Source: Cryptomeria japonica (lineage: Eukaryota; Streptophyta; Pinopsida; Cupressales; Cupressaceae). Taken from it: 64,000 nt of DNA. Each line of letters opens with the position of its first letter. Position 1 is the stretch's first letter. Under the pieces are notes generated by a model. The model was not told the DNA's origin, made no database searches, and worked only from the letters and a program-made list of their open reading frames with translations. Both the position numbers and the translations under genes were made by a program. Positions 23,660 through 35,420 of this stretch are shown here, in pieces. The stretch covers positions 339,244,502 through 339,308,501 of the forward strand of contig NC_081414.1 in the NCBI RefSeq assembly GCF_030272615.1, given 5' to 3'.

Positions 23660-24040
23660 GTGCAAGTGCACGCACATCAGTGTGACCGCTTAGGGTTCAG
23701 CGCAACCACAAGAAAAAAATTTAGGCGGCTCTATGTTTCAGTGCAACCACCTCGACTTCAGCATGACCACTCTGCGCATTGTTCTATCTCCTCATTCATC
23801 CTTTTCTTCATTCTTTTCTCCTCACTTCTATTTCAGTTTCAGCGTGACCGCTCTGCAATTAGCGTGAGTGTTTCTGTGAAAATTTTGAATTTGAAATTTT
23901 TAGGTGCTAACTTTAGTTGTATTAGTGTGAGCACCCACGTATCAGTGCGAGTGCCTGGTAATCAGTGCAACTGCAGTCTGTTTAAATTTTTAATAATGTC
24001 CATTTAGTGCGACCACTCACGCATTAGCACAACTATTTTC
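23660..24040 (+). repeat. Degenerate short repeats in the leader of element F
   Basis: About a dozen irregularly spaced variants of CAGTGYGACCRCT (for example CAGTGTGACCGCT, CAGCGTGACCGCT, CAGTGCAACCACC, TTAGTGCGACCACT). They lie in the untranslated leader, before any sizeable ORF. Confidence 0.6.
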
Positions 24041-25499
24041 TTCCAAACTCCACCAGGTCCCCCCCGCAATTCTATTTTGCACATTTCCTTCCTTGGGGAC
24101 CTTATCCCAAATTTCACTTTTTGAAGCCTGCAATCTCACATTCCTCTATTTTTAGGGTTTTCCATAACTCCTTCCACTTTTATCTAATCACCTCCAAATT
24201 TTCCCATATTGTCCATCTCCAACTTTTGCTTCTTTGTCCCTCTTGGACAAATTTTTCCATTCCTTCACCTCTCCTCCAAAATCCTCATTTTATGCTTGCC
24301 TATCCCTTAGAAAGTGGCAAAAACCTAGTCAAACCCCATTTACCCATCAAAGTTTCCTCCAAATCCACATTTGTCATTAGTAGAAAATTATTTATTCATG
24401 TTTTTCTACTCATTCCTAAAAAAATTTAAAAATTAATATTTTTGTCATTTTGTTGTCTTTTGTAGGATGCTTGTTGAAGACTTCATTTTCAAACTACTAA
24501 TCCACTTTTTTGCAGGTTGCCTAAGAAAATCCAACCAAACATTGTGTTTTTCTTAATTATTTTATTCTAGGCACCTAGATCTAATTAGGGGTAAAAGAAC
24601 TCTTTCTTTTTGTGTTTGAGGAAAGTGTAGAGGTAGGAGAGTATGCTCTTGTCTACATAGACAATCAGAAATCCCAACCCTCGAACCTTTTCTTATTTGA
24701 TTGCATGCTTACCCTTAGTGGGCCTACCCTCCCAACTTGCTCTTTGAGATGGTAAGAGGGGAACGACCCAAGTGAGTACACTTGAACCTGGGGTTCCCAA
24801 CTCACTATAATAAATAGGCCATTGACTACAAAAGGGTCAATGGTTGGGGCTATATGAGAGTTCACTCTCACATTGGGTGCTTAGTAGGATCTCAATCATG
24901 CTTGCATGACTACTAAGTTCTTGGTGCTTTGTTGGGCTATAGGCCTCAATTGTGCTTGTGCAACTTCGAAGGGTAGCTCCTAATGGGAAGACTTACTAAA
25001 CACCTTGTTCATAGTGGTCAAAAACCTTCTAGTCATTGGTGTAGGAGGTTGGACCTTTGAAGCCGCCCATATTTTTACGGCCCTTAGTAGAGACACAAAG
25101 TTCACCATGAGGATTTTTCATACGAATTGATGCTTGGTTGCCTCGAGAAGTGAGTGTCATGGAGGGAAGCCAGTGGAGTCAAACATCTAAGTGTCCGCTT
25201 TGGGTAAGCGTAGCTGGGAAACCAATTGGGATCCATCGACTATTGTCTTTTCTCACCATAGGATATGTTGTGAAGGAGCATGAGTGTCTTTTGAGTCTAA
25301 CTTATTTTGACCATTGTGTTTTCTTTACTTGACATCTCTTGCCAAGTCCATCCCCCACAACCAATCAATCATCCCTCTTTCCAAACTCCATCTTGTCATC
25401 ATCCATTTCTATCTATCCAAGAAATTCTCCAATCCCCAATCCACTTTCATCCATTCAAACAATCATCCTTCCTCAACTAATATTCATTCTTCCTCTAAT

Positions 25500-25850
25500 C
25501 CAATCAAATCTCCAAAATCCAAATCCAAATCCAGTCAAGTCCTAATCCAAGGACTAATCCAATCCAATCCAATCAAACCAAATCCAATCAAATCCAACCT
25601 AATCCAACCCAATTCAATCAAATCCAATCAAATCAAATCAAATCAAATCAAATCAAAACTAACTCAATCCAATCCATTCAATCAATCAACTAATCCAATC
25701 AAATCAAGTCCTAATCTAAGGACCAATCTAATCAAACCAAGTACTAATCTAAGGACCAATCCAATTGAACCAATTCCAATCCAAATCAAATCCAATCCAA
25801 TCCAAACCTAATCAAATCTAATCCATCATCATTCCAAGCCAAGTCCTAAT
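25500..25850 (+). repeat. Degenerate AATCCAATCAAATC repeat tract
   Basis: A run of short units built on AATCC and AATCA, giving a low-complexity Lys/Ser/Asn/Pro/Ile translation. It precedes the Pro-rich ORF of element F and probably grew by slippage. Confidence 0.75.
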
Positions 25851-25929
25851 CCTCATTCAACATCATCTTCATAATCTTTCCCCTCCAAAACATATTCATC
25901 CAATTCCAATCTAATCCTTCACTCTCAAC

Positions 25930-27963
25930 ATGACTACCCAAAATTTCAAATCTTGGTATGAGAAGATGCTCATGGAAATTCACAAACCTACCTACCAAGT
26001 TAATCCCATAATCTCCCACTCTCCCATCATACCTTCATCCATCCCACCTCAACACATTACACCCAATCCCAATCTATACCATATTTCTTATCCTTCCTCT
26101 ACCTTTGACAAGGGAAATCCATCTTATCCCCCATCCATATCTCCATCTTATCCCCCATCCATATCTCCATATTACCCCTCATCCACATACTCCTCTAATC
26201 AAATAAGTATACCTCCATCTCCCCCCCCATCTACATCCCAATCCCCATCCTTCTATAATGCATTCATTAGCTCTACTCCCCATCCAAATCCTTTACTCCA
26301 TAGTCCTCCAATCATTAATCCTAATTCCCCAATCCATTATCCTGATCCTCCATGCAAATCCAATCCCAATTCCAATCCCAATCCTAATCCTCCATCCAAT
26401 CCCAGTCCTCCATCTAATCCTAATCCCCCATCCAATCCCAATTTTCCATCTAATCCCAATCCTCCAAAATCCATATTGTCCACATCCTCCAAATCCATCA
26501 TCCATAAACTTTTTCAAGACATGCTAGCAAAAGAGACAAAATCCTCACCTCAAAGCAAAGTGGCCAAGTCTCCTCAAATCCTCCATCCACCCCAATCACC
26601 TCCACCTTAAAACAAATCCCAATCCCCACACTTAATGATACTCCCATTTCCCCATCTACTCACATCAAAGCTTTCATATCTTTCTCCATCACACAATCCC
26701 CACAACTTCAAACATGCCAAAAGCTTGTTCCAAAGCATGCTAGCATAGACACCTCTCCATCTCATGATACATCTCCTGCCACTCCATCTCATGATAAATC
26801 TCCCTCCACTCCATCTCATGCTGCATCTCCCTCCACTCCATCAAAATGATCCCATCCCCTCCACTTCCTCTCATGATCATATGATTCCTCTATCATTGCA
26901 TGATCCTCTTCCATCTCATGATCCAATCACCCCTCCCACTCCATCTCATGATACCCTCCCTAGTCAAGATCAAAGTACCCCTTCATCTCCATGTCATGAT
27001 CCCAGTCCATCTAAAGATCCTAATCTTTCATCCACATCTCATCCCCCTCAAAATGGACTCACATCTTGTTTCCAAAATAATAAGGGCCCTGAAGATAATG
27101 CTCAAGATGTTGGTACATCCTCTATTCCTCCTAAATACAAATTTCCATACAAATCAAAATCCCGTTATCCCTCATCTTCCGCATCTATTTTGGGACCCTA
27201 TGTTCCAAAGTTAAACCCTTCATTCCTTCCATCCATTTTGGGCCCCTATGTTCCGATTCTCAATCCTCCATCTCTTCCATCCATATTGGGTCCTTACATC
27301 CCTCCATCCACCACTCCATCACCTCAAATAATCTTTAAGCAAGATCAACAAAGGCACACATCCTTGGATGCCTCCCAATGCTCTCTTTCCACCATCCCAT
27401 TCATAAAATCCATCAATCCTTCATCCTCATGCACCCATCCCATTGCTATTGGAAGCAATTTGGATGCCCAATCTAAAAAGCATAAAGCTCAAAATCCATA
27501 AAAATCAAAGGATCAACATGTCCCCTCAAAATGACATTCTCAAAAGAAAAATGTGATCCGAAAGAAAGAAAAATAAAAAAGGCCACAAAGGTCCCAAAAG
27601 AAAAAATCAAAAACTATATGGATTCCCAAAGAAACAATGCATCCCAAAGAAAAATCAAAATTGGCATCCAAACTTGTTAATCAAAAAGCACCATCCATTC
27701 ATAAGTCTCCTAATCCTCCATCTAACACTCCTCCATCTTCAAAATCCATTTTGGGTCCTTATGTCCCAAAATCCACCATCCCAACTTTATCACTCCCTTC
27801 CTCTATTTTGGGTTCTCATTTCCCAAAATCTACATATAATCCAAAATCCTCTCCTCCACTACTCCAACACCCTTCAAGGTGTGTGCCAATGTTGATCTTC
27901 CACAAATTCTTCAAAACCCCATCCATTATCCACCATCCATTTCTCACAATCCCATTCCATTAA
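25930..27963 (+). pseudogene. Element F Pro/Ser/His-rich repeat protein, unknown function
   Basis: Starts with ATG 25,930 (M-T-T-Q-N-F-K-S-W-Y-E-K-M), then becomes Pro/Ser/Asn-rich with N-P-N-P-P-S repeats to a stop at 26,608-26,610. The part after 26,764 reads T-P-S-H-D repeats in one frame or another, showing at least one frameshift pair. Between 27,183 and 27,830 the octet S-I-L-G-P-Y-V-P recurs about five times with variations. The three main open pieces (25,930; 26,764; 27,637) share one frame. No zinc knuckle or enzyme motif is seen. It sits where gag-pol would be; I cannot assign a function. Confidence 0.55.
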
Positions 27964-28059
27964 TCCAATCCTTTCCAAATCCTTATCTTCCATCCCCTAT
28001 CCATTTCATCTCCCCAATTATTATTACCAACATCTATGAGCATACCTCTAGTTCAAAGA

Positions 28060-29990
28060 AATGCTAAGGGATACCATCTATGGAACTAGATGCTTGATTC
28101 CTCCCTTCCTCCTTCACACGTCCACTATCTTCCATATCCACTCATCCTTATCCTTCTCCATCCAAACTATTCCAAAAATTCAAAAAATCAAAAAAATCAA
28201 AAAAATCAAGAAAAATGCAAAAATCAAAACAGAAAAAAGTAAAGAAAAATCATTTCATCTAATGGTGAAAACCACTTCTTGTGGCACCTTGGGTAAGTAC
28301 CATGATGAAAACTTGGCAAACAAGCATCATGTGTAATCCCCTCATCCCCTTGCACTCTACACTTGGGGGCAACCTTCATCCACACAACCCTCACATCCAT
28401 CTACATCATATCTAAGTCCATTATCCTTTCCTATCTTTGATCTTGACTATCCTATCCATATCCTCCATCTCATATCCCTCATTCTATTAAAATAAATTCT
28501 TCATTCCTATCTTCCACCTTGATCATATAAGAGGCAAAATAATGTATATGCATGCATGCTTTGGAGCATTCAAGCCTTAATCCTCTACCATCCATATCCA
28601 TTACACATTATCCTTCCAACTCATACATATTTATCCACCATCCTTGCATCCTTAATTCCACTACCTCTAGTATGGGGCATTGCACTCCTTTGCAAGAATA
28701 GTCCTTGGGTCTCCATCACCCTACTCTCCATCCTTTATTCCTCCATATCTTATCCATATCCATCCACTTCATCCACATATCTCTTATCCAAACAATAACT
28801 CCCTCCTTACATCCATCCTTTTACCAATCCTTGGTTCTCCCTTGTCATTGGTTCCATTCAATCAAATCCTATCCACCAATCCACCCCATCCTATCCAATT
28901 TCTAATCCAAACCTATCTCATTAAATCATATTCTCCATCTCTTCCAATTTAATCAATAATCCCATCCCCAATCCAATCCTATTCAATCATCCATCCCCCC
29001 TTTCATCCTATCTAATCATATATCCTTCTTCCAATCCTATCCAATCCATCAAACCGAGCTTTCCCCATCTACCTAAGCTTACACTGACTTGTGCCTAATC
29101 CAATCACCCATCCATACTATGCTAATTAAATCAAAAGCAACAATCCTCTCACCTGTAGATCTTGCACATCCAGCTTGTCTTTTGTCATCCATCAATCAAT
29201 CCATCACCCTGCCCATCGGGATGTATCCTTCCCTAGTCCGACAGTTTATCCAAATCCATGTCCTACTCTTGGCAAGAGATATCAGTTGGTCATGTGCATG
29301 TTGTTTGCATACTTGATCTTTTCACTTTATTTTTCATCTTGTGTCCCAAGACTATACTTGGTCAAGACTGCCTTGATCATCCTATTTCTTGGTATGTCTT
29401 GGTTGGTGTATAATGGGGCATAGTTTTCATGTCATTGTGTGTTTGAAGGTCTTCCTTGTATGAACCAACAATCCTACATTAGTGTTTATCAACACTTCCA
29501 TGATTGTGTGCAAGACATTCCTATTTGATTGAGCATTAGTCCATGCCTCGGATCTTCATATCATCCCGGTTATTATACCCAGTGGTGTAGATTTTCCATG
29601 GCAATATCAAATATAGGTTTGCTCTCTATACTTGCTCAACAAGAAATCCAAACAATTTATCATTTCTTTGTCTCATTTCATCCACAACACTCCAACTCAT
29701 CCTACTTACCTCTTTCATTATCTTCATCCTTTCATCACTTATTCTTCTAATTCCTTTCGAGAGCACACCCGTGCTCTTCAAACTTGCATGTCCTCTCAAG
29801 GGGGAATACCATTGCTTCCTCATCATCCTTCCTCCTTATCATTCTTCCTCATCCCATGATTGGGCCATCATGCTACTAGTCCTTATCCTTTTCTTCATCT
29901 CATGACTATGGCATCATGCTACTAATCCTTATCCTTTTCTTCCACTATGTTTTATTTCTTCTTTGATATAACATTATTTCATGACGCTAT
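28060..29990 (+). other. 3' non-coding part of element F
   Basis: C- and T-rich, low-complexity sequence without convincing coding potential. It includes a short Lys/Ile repeat (AAAATCAAA units near 28,165-28,215) and CTACACTTGGGGGCAACC near 28,360. That last stretch recalls the region before the 3' LTR in some gypsy elements (memory, unverified). Confidence 0.45.
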
Positions 29991-29993
29991 ATC

Positions 29994-30007
29994 AAAGAGG
30001 GGCAAAA
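29994..30007 (+). other. Polypurine tract of element F
   Basis: AAAGAGGGGCAAAA directly before the 3' LTR. One C interrupts the purine run. Position fits the plus-strand primer. Confidence 0.75.
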
Positions 30008-31008
30008 TATAGACACCTAAAATTAATATTTAATTAATTTAAGCCTATCAACATAGCTTAATTGTGTTATCCTTATTCCTCTTAGAATAAATTAAATCTA
30101 ATTTAATTAATCATATCACTATTTTCCAATAATTAATTTATCAAATAAATTAATTATTCCCCTATTCTTCTAAAGTCCTCTCAATAATCATTTCCTCTAA
30201 ATCCACTTAGTTAATCAATTCTAATTAATTAACCTAGTCATGTGATTCCTACAAATCACTTTTTCTAATCCCACTTAGCCTAATTAATCCTTCTAGAATC
30301 TCTCATAATCATGCTTATCATTATTCTCCAATTTTTAATTCCCACTCATGTCACATCAACAATGAGTCTCTCAAAGAAATTCAAATTTCTTTGAATCTCT
30401 CAATGAATCCTTATTTTGGAATTTTTAATTCCTCAAGTTTGAAATTCAAATTTCTCCCCCCTTTTTCTAGAGGAATTTTATATTCTTGTTTATTTTCCCA
30501 AGGCACCCTTGATCCATGCCTTCTATCTAAAATCAATCTCAACCCTTCATAATCATATCAATCTTGGCCCTCCATCGGCCTTCTCCAATCTATAAATTGG
30601 AGCCTATTATCCTCACAAATCAGATCCAGTTCTCATGCATCCTCATGCTGCTCTATTCTCCTCGCATCCTCTTATAAATCCTCGATCAAATCTAATTCAA
30701 ATCCTCCTATCCATCACTCAAATCCAATAATCTAATAATCCATGCACTTACCTTGTTGAGCACAAGGAGAGAAATCCACATTCACTCTATCTCTCTTCAA
30801 CTCTCCATTTGTCAAACTTTGGAGCTAGCAAAGTTCATGGAGGCAAGGAGGACAAGGAAGAGCTACTTGCAATGGGAGCTTCATGAGTATATTAATGTTT
30901 TATTTTGTTTTCATGATGTTCTTGTTAAAATATTTCTTGATATCTCATTTTAATGGTTTTTGTGTTTATTGAATAATAATCATGCACTAACCATTCCATT
31001 GTGAGACA
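30008..31008 (+). repeat. 3' LTR of element F
   Basis: A 1,001 bp copy of 22,581-23,572. Its first bases are TATAGACACC, so the terminal TG has become TA. It ends GAGACA and is followed by AGTAT. Confidence 0.93.
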
Positions 31009-34000
31009 AGTATTATGTGTATGACCTAGTTCATGAACCTAAATTCTCTAGATATTCATTTTATGGTAATATGTTACTAAGAGATAAATGCTACCTTGAA
31101 CAATTAGAGAGGGGATATATGTCATCCTCACGAATCCACAAGGAATAAAAAACCTACTTGAATAATATAGTATTATGCTCATGTTCTTGACATTTTTTCA
31201 TGTGCAATACTAGTATAGGCTATTAATCCTTATTAGCATGAAGTCAAAGTCAATGATTTTGTTTTCTTGGTTGCTTGTTATACGGAAGTTAAGTAACAAA
31301 ACAACTTCCTACACTAACCTTGAGAGGAGGGTAATTCAAAATTTTCTATAGATTTTTACAATAGTTATAAAATTTAACGAAAATAAACATAAATAACATA
31401 CACACCACAACATAGTGATTTACATGGGGAAAACCCTTTTGATAGAAAAACCCTGCACTCCAAAAGTTGGCTTATATATTGTTCAGAAATCAATAATAGA
31501 TTACAATATACTTGTAGAGAAAGCTTCGCATAGGAGTATCACTAATGGAGATCTAGAGGTAGCTCAATAGTTATCAAACTCTTTGAATGCATCAGAATAC
31601 ACAGTCATAATATAATGCTCCCACAAAATAGGTTTACCTTATAGGCAAAACAAAACACTGAACAAATATCCACCATTAGATTTATGACATAATGATATAT
31701 AAACAAGATTTACAATGATAAATTATAAGTGAAATTTTGTTTCATGGTCATTGCTCTTGAAAACCCTCATTGGGTTGTGCTACCCCCTAGAACCCCAGTC
31801 GGTCACGAGATCGGAGCCAACAAGGGGGAACCCCTTGTAACCTCAAATTTGGTGGTGCTTCCCTCAAACCTCCAATAGTTGGGGCAAATCCCACAAACCC
31901 GTGTCACTTACATATCAACAATAACCTTTTTATTATTGCAAGGTTAAAACACCATTTTCCTAGCTTTGATCTCTTTCCAAATCCATCCAAAACCACTCCA
32001 AAATAGTCCAAAATATCAAACTATGCTTCTATTAATAAAATTATGCCTTTTTCACCTAAAAATATGTCTTTCATTAGTCATGCATAAAGTGGTGCCTCTT
32101 TTCCAATCTATGGCACCACTACTTCAATATTAGGTGTCTATGTTTCAATCTAAGTTGTTTCTATTGAAATAAGTGGCACTTGTGTTTTGTGGCTTTAATT
32201 TGACATTTTAGGAGCTTATTTCTATGCCATGTGACTTTATATACCTAAGGGAATCTTCTAGGACCATCATTTAAGCCTCATCATCCATTATTCGCTAATT
32301 TGTTTACCAAAACCCTCTTCATTCAAAAATTCTAGCCATATTTTTGCCACCTCCATCCATCAACCTAGACATAACATACGTACCTTGCCTAGACCCTAAA
32401 TTAGCTTTGAGTTAGCTATTTTTCACATCCATTTCCATTAGTTCACTTATCTTATCATCCAAATCCATATTCATAATCATATCCATTAGAAAAATCAAGC
32501 TTTTAAAAGGTTTAATCCAGATCCTTTTTCTCATCAATCTTTCATCAAAACCTATCTTTAGGACTATCCAGGCTAAGTTAGTTTTTCATTAACCCAATCT
32601 ACCTTGGGGATTGTTCAACCAAATTTATTTTGTTTAATCCTATCTTACTTAGGGACTAGCTAACCTAAGTAATATTATCATCAACTTGCTAAGGATTTAT
32701 ATTACTTAAAACATCTTTGGTTGTGTCTTCTCCACTTAGCACTACTAGGTCTTCCTTAAATGTTGTCAAGTTAGATCCATCATCTTTGAACTTCAATCAT
32801 GATCAATATCCTAAGGTTTAAGCTTCCCTAAACCATCCTAGTCATCTCTAAACCTTTTTTAAACCATCCTAGTCATCCCTAAACCATCATACTCATCCAT
32901 AAATCTTCCCTAAGCAACCATAACCATCCCTAATCATCCATCTCCAACATCCAGTGATCACTAGGTCTCAAACCAGAAAACTCATGACTTCACAAAGTCT
33001 CCTAACCCCATCATCCAATGATATCTATTTTGAAGAAGTCATTCATTAAGTCCATTTAGAGAAAGGATTCCCATTTTCATCCCAAGTCACACAAGTATAT
33101 GATGTAATATCTTCTTGAAGATAATAATATACACATCCCCTTTACCATGTGGATTTTTTCTCACAAAGGTTTCTCCACATAAATTTTGTTTTGTAACCTA
33201 TAGTATTTTTACAGTTGCAATCACTTTAACATTATATTAGATAATCTTTGATAAATATATTTTTTAGGTTTACATACAAATTGTGAAGATTTATTATAAT
33301 AGTTCCACCTTTATTTTAAAATAATTAAATTATATTTTTTTCATTATAAAAAAAATGCATTCAAATTCTATTAAAAAACCCATAAAATTTTTAGCCCCAA
33401 GAATTAAAACATAGCTACCGAAGGGTAATACAAGCATATCTAAATGAAGATTATATTCACCAAAACCTATTATAAAATTATATCATTTCCATTTGCAATA
33501 AAATATTCCACCATTACAAAATTATAGCATTTTTATCTAGCTTGCATTACATCCTTGATCATATCTTTCTTGGAGCTAGTTTTTATGGCTATAGAAAAAG
33601 AGAAAATTTGGGTGCGATTTTCTTGAAAAGAGTGGAAGTTGAAATTTTTGCTATTTCAAGGCTTCCATCATGTTATTTTGTTTAAATATTTCTAATGCAA
33701 ATAGGACTAGGTCTTGAACCAAACTATACTTATTTCATAGATTTTAGTGTGATTATTGGTAAAATATGCATATGCATTGTAACCAAGATAAATAAATAAT
33801 TGTTTAACAATTATTTTTCAAGTGGATTAAACGTGAGACTTAAGATAACACTAAATAACTTCTTTCTCCAAATGTAATGTTTAAGTAGATACTAAGTGTA
33901 AAATTATTCTACAAATTAATTCATTGTTCAACTCAATAAAGCCAACTAGTGGGATATGTTCCATCTTATTTGGATAAGTCCAATTTTAGGACTTAATTAA

Positions 34001-35164
34001 TAGTTTTTCTTTGTGCAATATTTATACTATGAATCTTCTATGTTAATTAAATAGTTTGAGTTTCTAATTATATATTTTTAGTCAATTTTATCAATATTAG
34101 AATTGGTAGGTACACAATGAGTTGTGTGGGATGCCAAAAGGATTCCAAATATATGTCTCTAAATGATCACTGTAGTGAGATAAGTCTAATGGAAGAATTA
34201 AGAAAAATAATGATTTTGGCTTTTTCACTATTTTTATTTTAGGTTTTCTTAAATTTTAAGTGGTTGTTTTGAACTACTTCTATTTATAATTTTTTAGGTT
34301 AAAATACAATGAGCATGTTCTATTTGTTTTTTTCTTAAAATCATTATCAATATTCCAAAAGTGATCAAAGCACTTTATATCTATAGAAATACCATCCTAA
34401 GGGTGAATTAATCAACTTATCAATAAAATGTATGTTACTATAGGCCAATTATTTTTTAGTGTGGATGAGGTTATTTCCTAACTAATAATTTGTGGGAAGT
34501 TATTTGCATGTTAAGTTTACTTAGGTCATAGGTATCGTTATCTAGAAGCTAGTTATAATGGGTCTATGTTCATCTTATTTACTTTTAGTTATCTAGGCAT
34601 TTAATATTTGTACCAAGGGTAGTCATACCTCATCACGCCCTATCTATAGACAAGCAAGGGCTCTCATTATACATTGCATATTCAACCAATATTCCATATA
34701 TGCATTATTATTCAAGTTATCATGTCAATCCATGTTGTGGAAGCTATTTTTGATCTAGCAAGGATTTGGAGGTGTTGAGGAGTCACCTATCTACTCATAC
34801 ATGGTATTGAAGCTCTAATGATATAGGCATCCTCCCAAAATTGAGATTGATCATATGACTTTAAGATCTTGTTGGGTTTATTCTGGGGTAGGATTGACCT
34901 CATAGTTGAATCCAAGACATCAATGAAAGTTGTGATTGACTTTTGATTGATCAAATTTGTTGAGAATGGGTATCTCAAACTTATTGGTTGAAATCTCGAG
35001 TAGATGGCACTTGGTCTCTAAAATGAGCACTTTGGAGTGGATAAATTTCATGTTATTGATCATCTTCAAAGGAAACTGAATAACCTTTGTGTTATTGACA
35101 AAGTAGTTTAATAACCTTCGTGTTATATACCCACCCGTGAAGCAGTGTGTAGAGTGTTGTGAGG

Positions 35165-35420
35165 TAGCAGGAAAGGAAGTTTAGTTCTTATCATGTAACC
35201 CTATAGTGTGTCCTAGGCACAACAAACAAGGTCATGGGATAGCGGGAAAGGAAGTTTAGTTCATCTCATGTTATCCCCCAGTGTGTCTTAGGTGCAACAA
35301 ATAGGGTCGCAGGATAGCAGGTAGAAGGATACTTGGTCTCCCTCCTACCACCCCAAAGGACTCTAAGGACTTGATAAGAGGACTTGTGGGATAGAAAAAG
35401 ACGATTTACTTTGTCTTCCT
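35165..35420 (+). repeat. Imperfect tandem repeat, period about 75 bp
   Basis: GGAAAGGAAGTTTAGTTC occurs at about 35,170 and 35,245, each followed by TCATGTTA(A/T)CC, GTGTGTC(C/T)TAGG and GCACAACAAA-like segments. A third, weaker copy follows. No coding function is evident. Confidence 0.6.

Larger units (their letters stand above)
22581..31008 (+). mobile_element. Element F: 8.4 kb LTR element with Pro/Ser-rich ORF and no pol
   Basis: Two direct LTRs (22,581-23,572 and 30,008-31,008), a primer-site-like TGGCACACCCGGTGGG just after the first, and a purine tract just before the second. Flanks are GGTAT on the left and AGTAT on the right, a 5 bp duplication with one transition. I find no gag zinc knuckle, protease, RT, RNase H or integrase inside, so it is non-autonomous (LARD-like). 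The TGTAGACACC start and non-Met primer site suggest a gypsy (Tat/Ogre-like) relative; that assignment is from memory and uncertain. Confidence 0.88.

Noticed and set aside
26293-26517. Gly/Ile/Arg-rich frame on the minus strand
   Set aside because: Antisense of the Pro/Asn repeat of element F.
34802-34815. TGGTATTGAAGCTC as a functional primer binding site
   Set aside because: No LTR end precedes it convincingly and no gag follows; three mismatches to the tRNA-Met site.
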